Assembly (NCBI GenBank): GCA_905373305.1
Contig: CAJPSM010000045.1
Span: forward strand, 1-9,921
Origin: an uncultured Streptococcus sp.
GTDB taxonomy: Bacteria; Bacillota; Bacilli; Lactobacillales; Streptococcaceae
Reading direction: 5' to 3'
DNA length: 9,921 nt
The notes beneath the pieces are model-generated. The model worked only from the letters and a program-made list of their open reading frames with translations. It ran no database searches and was not told the DNA's origin. Made by a program: the position numbers and the translations under genes. Of the stretch, positions 6,416 to 9,921 are shown piece after piece; the first letter of the stretch is position 1; each line of letters starts with the position of its first letter.

Positions 6416-7177
6416 TTATTTTTTATGAACCATGAAACCTGTCGCCTGTTGATTGGCCATAATGGTCATATCTGTAATCTGCACACGACGGGGCTGACTG
6501 GTCACATAAACAACCGTGTCTGCAATATCCTGAGCTTGCAAGGCCTCAATTCCCTGATAGACGGTCGCAGCACGCTCTTTGTCACCGTGGAAACGTACCG
6601 CAGAAAAATCTGTTTCGACAATTCCTGGCTGAATAGTGGTCACCTTGATGTCTGTCGCAATGGTATCAATTCGCAAACCATCTGAAAAGGTTTTAACTGC
6701 CGCCTTGGTGGCTGAGTAAACTGCTGCACCCGCATAAGCATAGATTCCTGCGGTTGACCCCATATTGATAATATGACCCTGATTGGCTTTTACCATTGCT
6801 GGTAAGAAACAGCGAGTGACTGCCATCAACCCCTTGACATTGGTATCTAACATGGTCAGCATATCCAATTCTTCATAGTCTTGATAGGGAGCTAAGCCAA
6901 GAGCTAGTCCCGCATTATTGACCAATATATCAATCTGCCCTATCGTTTCCAAAATATCGGAGCAGACAGTCTTGACCATGGTCATATCTGTGACATCCAG
7001 TGGAAATGTCCAAACGGTTTGATTTGGAAAAGTTTCTGCAAACTCTGACTTGAGGGCCTCTAGTCTGTCTGTCCGTCGCCCTGTTAGAACGACATTCTCC
7101 CCCTGCTCTAGATAAGCACGCGCAATCGCTTCACCGATTCCTGAGGTCGCTCCTGTAATCACTACATTTTTTGCCAT
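6416..7177 (-). CDS. Short-chain dehydrogenase/reductase, NADP-type (YdfG-like)
   Basis: A classical SDR oxidoreductase of 253 aa. The Rossmann motif TGATSGIG spans 8-15, NNAG 87-90, and the catalytic tetrad is N113, S141, Y154 and K158 (YSATK). The Arg pair R34-R35 after the second strand favours NADPH. The closest family I recognise is the YdfG group (COG4221), whose members oxidise serine or 3-hydroxy acids or reduce malonic semialdehyde; the substrate here cannot be read. A longer in-frame start at 7204 exists, but AGGGGG with about 6 nt spacing precedes the ATG at 7177, and the protein then begins MAKNVVITGA as usual for the family. It lies 41 bp after ytpR with no promoter or terminator between, so it is probably the last gene of that operon. 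Confidence 0.88.
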   Translation of the reverse strand: MAKNVVITGATSGIGEAIARAYLEQGENVVLTGRRTDRLEALKSEFAETFPNQTVWTFPLDVTDMTMVKTVCSDILETIGQIDILVNNAGLALGLAPYQDYEELDMLTMLDTNVKGLMAVTRCFLPAMVKANQGHIINMGSTAGIYAYAGAAVYSATKAAVKTFSDGLRIDTIATDIKVTTIQPGIVETDFSAVRFHGDKERAATVYQGIEALQAQDIADTVVYVTSQPRRVQITDMTIMANQQATGFMVHKK

Positions 7178-7218
7178 CTTATCCCCCTCTATCTGGTCTA
7201 TCAAATACTGACAATTTC

Positions 7219-7845
7219 CTAGGCAGTCCAGTGTTTGACTGGGTCAAATGGAGTTCCGACAACTTGGTCTTCTGATAATTCAATAACCCCACGTTTTTGC
7301 GGAGCATTTGGCAAATGCAATTCACGAGGGCTGCACATCATGCCAAAACTCTTTTCGCCACGAAGTTCACCTGGGAAAATGAGATTTCCTTTTGGCATCA
7401 TCGCTCCAGGAAGAGCGACAATTGTTTTTAATCCCACACGAGCATTAGGTGCTCCTGCAACGATTTGCACTGTCTTTCCACTTGCGACTGCAACTTGGCA
7501 GATGTTGAGGTGATCACTATCAGGATGAGCTACCATCTCGACAATCTCACCAACAACAAACTTAGGTTCTTTATCATTGACAATTTCTTCCACAAAGCCT
7601 TCCGCCTGCAATTCTTGGTTCAAACGTGCGACTTGCTCATCTGATAAAAAGACTTGACCGCGCTCTGCAATTTCAAACAAACTTGAAACTTCGAAAATAT
7701 TCCAAGCTACTGTTTCCCCATTTTCTTTGAGGAAAACACGGGCTACCTTGCCTTTGCGCTCCACGTCCAACTTGGCATCGCCGCTATTTTTCACGATGAC
7801 CATAAGGACATCGCCAACATGTTCTTTGTTATATGTAAAAATCAT
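7219..7845 (-). CDS. ytpR: YtpR-family tRNA-binding domain protein
   Basis: A free-standing relative of the tRNA-binding OB-fold of phenylalanyl-tRNA synthetase beta chain (EMAP/Trbp111 type). The N-terminal half (about 1-90, DUF4479-like) is specific to Firmicutes. The C-terminal half has the tRNA_bind pattern VGEIVEMVAHPDSDHLNICQV, VAGAPNARVGLKTIVALPGAMMP and RGEKSFGMMCSPREL. The cellular role is not established. Two starts are possible. The ATG at 7845 (208 aa, MIFTYNKEHVGD) aligns with the usual family start. The ATG at 7854 (211 aa) lies only 3 nt after AGGAG, very close for a ribosome site. The AGGAG overlaps the thioredoxin stop codon, so translation is probably coupled. Confidence 0.88.
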   Translation of the reverse strand: MIFTYNKEHVGDVLMVIVKNSGDAKLDVERKGKVARVFLKENGETVAWNIFEVSSLFEIAERGQVFLSDEQVARLNQELQAEGFVEEIVNDKEPKFVVGEIVEMVAHPDSDHLNICQVAVASGKTVQIVAGAPNARVGLKTIVALPGAMMPKGNLIFPGELRGEKSFGMMCSPRELHLPNAPQKRGVIELSEDQVVGTPFDPVKHWTA

Positions 7846-7860
7846 TGTTTCCATTTTCTC

Positions 7861-8178
7861 CTATTTCAGTCCTGCTAAAAAGTCGTTAATTTGTTCCTTA
7901 CTTTTACGGTCACGGTTGACAAAACGACCGATTTCCTTGTCCTTTTCTAGAACAACAGGACTAGGAATCCCGTAAACATCCCAGAGTTTAGCTAGATCCA
8001 GATACTGGTCTCGGTCCACTCGAATAAAGGTGAACTCTGGATTGGTCTCCTCAATCTCTGGCAAGGCAGGATAGATATAACGACAATCACCACACCAGTC
8101 CGCCACAAAAAGGAAAACTTTCTTGCCATCTTGCTCGACAAAACCTGCGAGTTCTTCTATACTACTAGGAGTTATCAT
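7861..8178 (-). CDS. Thioredoxin-family protein with WCGDC motif (YtpP-like)
   Basis: A small cytoplasmic thioredoxin-fold protein of 105 aa, the usual length. The redox motif is W28-C29-G30-D31-C32; normal thioredoxin has WCGPC, so the Pro is replaced by Asp, which should change the redox potential and the first-cysteine pKa. The cis-Pro loop is G70-I71-P72. There is no signal peptide. It is followed directly by ytpR; in Bacillus the thioredoxin-like ytpP is likewise near ytpR, which suggests a conserved pairing and supports calling it YtpP-like. The start codon overlaps the upstream stop by 4 bases (ATGA) and AGGAGGAAG precedes it, so translation is coupled. Client proteins are unknown. Confidence 0.9.
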   Translation of the reverse strand: MITPSSIEELAGFVEQDGKKVFLFVADWCGDCRYIYPALPEIEETNPEFTFIRVDRDQYLDLAKLWDVYGIPSPVVLEKDKEIGRFVNRDRKSKEQINDFLAGLK

Positions 8179-8465
8179 AAGACTTCCTCCTCATAGACCA
8201 GTTCTTCATTTTCATAGACAAAAGTATAGTGACGACCATCCTCAAAAATGACCCCTCCGACGAGTCGCTCTAGACTACTTTCGTAGACTTGAACATAGAG
8301 AGTCGCAATCTCACCCATATCTGAGAAAAGTTCGCGCACGATAGCGGTCAACTCCTCTTGCGTCTTCATGAGTTTGTGGTTATCTGCTGCTTTTTTGGCA
8401 CCCAAAGCGAGGGCACTTAGACCAGCCACAGTCAAGCCAGTCATCCATAATTTCTTAGCTTTCAT
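8175..8465 (-). CDS. DUF4651-type small membrane-anchored protein
   Basis: A hypothetical protein of 96 aa. It starts with the basic MKAKK, followed by a hydrophobic helix at about 7-22 (WMTGLTVAGLSALALG) that looks like an uncleaved membrane anchor. A helical linker and a C-terminal domain rich in aromatic and acidic residues follow (HYTFVYENEELVYEEEVL). I recognise it as the streptococcal DUF4651 group; no function is known. A start 9 bases upstream at 8474 is in frame, but it overlaps the -10 box (8473-8478), so a transcript from that promoter could not use it; 8465 is chosen. The mRNA would then have no or almost no leader. First gene of the operon with thioredoxin, ytpR and probably the dehydrogenase; it overlaps the thioredoxin gene by 4 bases. 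Confidence 0.8.
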   Translation of the reverse strand: MKAKKLWMTGLTVAGLSALALGAKKAADNHKLMKTQEELTAIVRELFSDMGEIATLYVQVYESSLERLVGGVIFEDGRHYTFVYENEELVYEEEVL

Positions 8466-8472
8466 ACCATTC

Positions 8473-8501
8473 ATTGTAACACAAAAAGGGCTCTAGGACA
8501 A
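8473..8501 (-). promoter_or_regulatory. DUF4651-trx-ytpR-SDR operon promoter
   Basis: On the minus strand -35 TTGTCC (8496-8501), a 17-bp spacer and the extended -10 TGTTACAAT with hexamer at 8473-8478. Predicted +1 is 8465-8466, at the ATG chosen for the DUF4651 gene. No other promoter was found in this four-gene run. Confidence 0.75.
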
Positions 8502-8526
8502 ATGAGGAAGTAGCAGAAAAACAAGT

Positions 8527-8557
8527 AAAAATCCTCTTCCCTCAGTGAGAAAGGGGA
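8527..8557 (-). terminator. Second, weaker terminator-like hairpin after pyrG
   Basis: On the minus strand TCCCCTTTCT (8548-8557) pairs with GGGAAGAGGA (8532-8541) around a 6-nt loop, with one mismatch and two G-U pairs, followed by five T. It could be a back-up terminator protecting the next promoter. The 53 bases between it and the main pyrG terminator show no gene I can support. Confidence 0.45.
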
Positions 8558-8610
8558 CTTCTAATTCTTATCGGCAAGCATCTGAGTTAGCAAAGCTTTC
8601 CTGAATGGAT

Positions 8611-8641
8611 TAAAAAACCTCTGAGATTCTTCTCAAAGGTT
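8611..8641 (-). terminator. pyrG rho-independent terminator
   Basis: An 11-bp stem on the minus strand (8631-8641 with 8616-8626, one G-U pair), a 4-nt AGAA loop and six T. It begins 9 bases past the pyrG stop codon. Confidence 0.92.
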
Positions 8642-8650
8642 CTGATTTTG

Positions 8651-9921
8651 CTAATTGCTGTTCTCAACTGCTGCAGTGACAAAGGCAGTGTAGAGTTCTT
8701 CTGGGCGGTTTGGACGACTTGACAGTTCAGGGTGATACTGACAAGCCACAAAGAATTTATTTTCAGGAATTTCCACTATTTCTACCAAACGATTGTCTGG
8801 AGAAACTCCTGAAAAGACAAAACCTGCTGCCTCAAACTGTTCACGAAAGGCATTGTTAAACTCATAACGGTGACGGTGACGACGTTGCACTACTTCTTGA
8901 TTGTGATAAGCAGTCGCTGCCTTAGAGCCACGTTTCAACTTAGATGGATAAAGTCCCAAACGAAGGGTTCCCCCCATATCCTCAACATCAATCTGATCAC
9001 GCATGATATCAATAATAGGGTATTTTGTTTCTGGTGCAAGCTCTGCAGAATTTGCCCCTTCAAGTCCTAAAACGTGACGAGCAAACTCGATACAAGTCAA
9101 CTGCATTCCCAAGCAGACACCCAACATTGGAATATCATTTTCACGCGCATAGCGGATGGCTTGGATTTTCCCTTCCGTACCGCGTTGACCGAAACCACCT
9201 GGTACGATGATTCCGTCCGCATCTGACAAGAGTTCTGCTACATTCTCTGCCGTCACATCATTGGCATTAATCCAATTAATCTTCACTTCTGCGTCGTTAG
9301 CATAACCAGAGTGTTTCAAAGCTTCGACTACTGAGATGTAGGCATCTTGCAACTCCACATACTTACCAACGAGGGAAATCTTGACCTGTTTCTTGAGGTT
9401 CATGACCTTGTCCACCATGGCTGACCATTCTGTCATATCCGCTGCTGGTGCGTCTAGCTTCAAATGGTCACAAACAATTTGGTCCATACCTTGTGCCTGC
9501 AAGTTCAGTGGAATTTGGTAAAGGTGTTCGACATCCAAAGACTCGATAACAGCCTCTGGTGCTACATCACAGAACTGGGCTAGTTTGTTTTTAATTCCTT
9601 GACCAGCTGGTTTTTCTGTGCGAATGACCAACATATTTGGCTGGATTCCCAAACCACGCAATTCCTTTACAGAATGCTGAGTTGGTTTAGTTTTCATTTC
9701 ACCAGCTGCCTTGAGATAAGGAAGCAGGGTTGTATGGATGTACATGACATTATCCGCCCCCACATCTGCCTTCATCTGACGAAGGGCCTCTAGGAATGGC
9801 AAGGACTCAATATCCCCAACGGTTCCACCAACCTCTGTGATAATGACATCCGAGTCGGTCGTTACGGCGGCACGCTTGATTTTTTCTTTCAAAGCATCTG
9901 TGATATGAGGAATGACTTGAA
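8651..9921 (-). CDS. pyrG: CTP synthase PyrG, 5' part beyond the right edge
   Basis: Converts UTP, ATP and glutamine to CTP, the last step of pyrimidine nucleotide synthesis. The frame stays open to the edge with codons beginning at 9919 (QVIPHITDA then LKEK), giving 422 residues. The family has about 535, so roughly 112 N-terminal residues with the ATP P-loop are missing from the window. The TTG at 9892 is an internal Leu codon, not a start. Visible are the synthetase motif ITEVGGTVGDIES, the glutamine amidotransferase domain with its oxyanion region GGFGQRG, the nucleophile Cys in GVCLGMQ, the His-Glu of the triad in CQYHPELSSRP, and HRHRYEFN near the end. Nothing visible is damaged. A strong terminator follows. 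Confidence 0.97.
   Translation of the reverse strand, partial: QVIPHITDALKEKIKRAAVTTDSDVIITEVGGTVGDIESLPFLEALRQMKADVGADNVMYIHTTLLPYLKAAGEMKTKPTQHSVKELRGLGIQPNMLVIRTEKPAGQGIKNKLAQFCDVAPEAVIESLDVEHLYQIPLNLQAQGMDQIVCDHLKLDAPAADMTEWSAMVDKVMNLKKQVKISLVGKYVELQDAYISVVEALKHSGYANDAEVKINWINANDVTAENVAELLSDADGIIVPGGFGQRGTEGKIQAIRYARENDIPMLGVCLGMQLTCIEFARHVLGLEGANSAELAPETKYPIIDIMRDQIDVEDMGGTLRLGLYPSKLKRGSKAATAYHNQEVVQRRHRHRYEFNNAFREQFEAAGFVFSGVSPDNRLVEIVEIPENKFFVACQYHPELSSRPNRPEELYTAFVTAAVENSN

Noticed and set aside
7178..7204. Extended start of the short-chain dehydrogenase (9 extra residues)
   Set aside because: The well-placed AGGGGG ribosome site lies inside this extension, and the family N-terminus begins at MAKNVVITGA.
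8475..8650. BOX, RUP or other pneumococcal-type small repeats in intergenic regions
   Set aside because: I searched by eye for the BOX core and terminal inverted repeats here and in the other gaps and found none. The inverted repeats present are terminators and CIRCE.
9890..9892. TTG at 9892 as the start of pyrG
   Set aside because: The frame continues upstream to the window edge with conserved CTP synthase sequence (QVIPHITDA). The TTG encodes an internal Leu and the gene is cut by the edge.

Overview
The window is low-GC Gram-positive DNA. The protein sequences, the competence SigX (cin) box at ssbB, the CIRCE plus CtsR-like control of groESL and the gene set (rlmD-like/recX/ntdp/queH/groESL/ssbB) all point to Streptococcus, most likely the mitis group (S. 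mitis, S. oralis or S. pneumoniae relatives). Everything seen is core chromosome. I found no insertion sequence, prophage gene, CRISPR array, tRNA or rRNA, and no gene-free stretch over 300 bases.

Left part (1-2970). A consensus-perfect promoter at the left edge reads out of the window. Next come a RumA-type 23S rRNA uracil-C5 methyltransferase (minus) and the RecA regulator recX (plus), transcribed divergently from only 37 bp. Both have a -10 box placed so that transcription should begin at or next to the start codon. The DUF402 nucleotide phosphatase ntdp follows on the plus strand. Convergent terminators separate it from queH.

Middle part (2943-6403). On the minus strand lie queH (tRNA queuosine synthesis), groES-groEL behind a sigma-A promoter overlapped by a CtsR-like box and followed by a perfect CIRCE operator, and ssbB, the competence-induced single-strand DNA-binding protein. 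The ssbB cin-box abuts the terminator of the upstream operon.

Right part (6404-9921). An apparent four-gene minus-strand operon reads DUF4651 membrane protein, WCGDC thioredoxin (YtpP-like), YtpR tRNA-binding protein, then an NADP-type short-chain dehydrogenase. Upstream of it is the 3' four-fifths of pyrG (CTP synthase); the pyrG start lies beyond the right edge.

Functional themes are proteostasis (groESL), DNA recombination and transformation (recX, ssbB), translation and RNA modification (rlmD-like, queH, ytpR), and nucleotide metabolism (pyrG, ntdp). I see no clearly new biological system. The interesting signals are regulatory: three candidate leaderless mRNAs, one divergent overlapping promoter pair, a terminator tail that doubles as the T-tract of a competence promoter, doubled terminators in front of two promoters, and stacked heat-shock operators.
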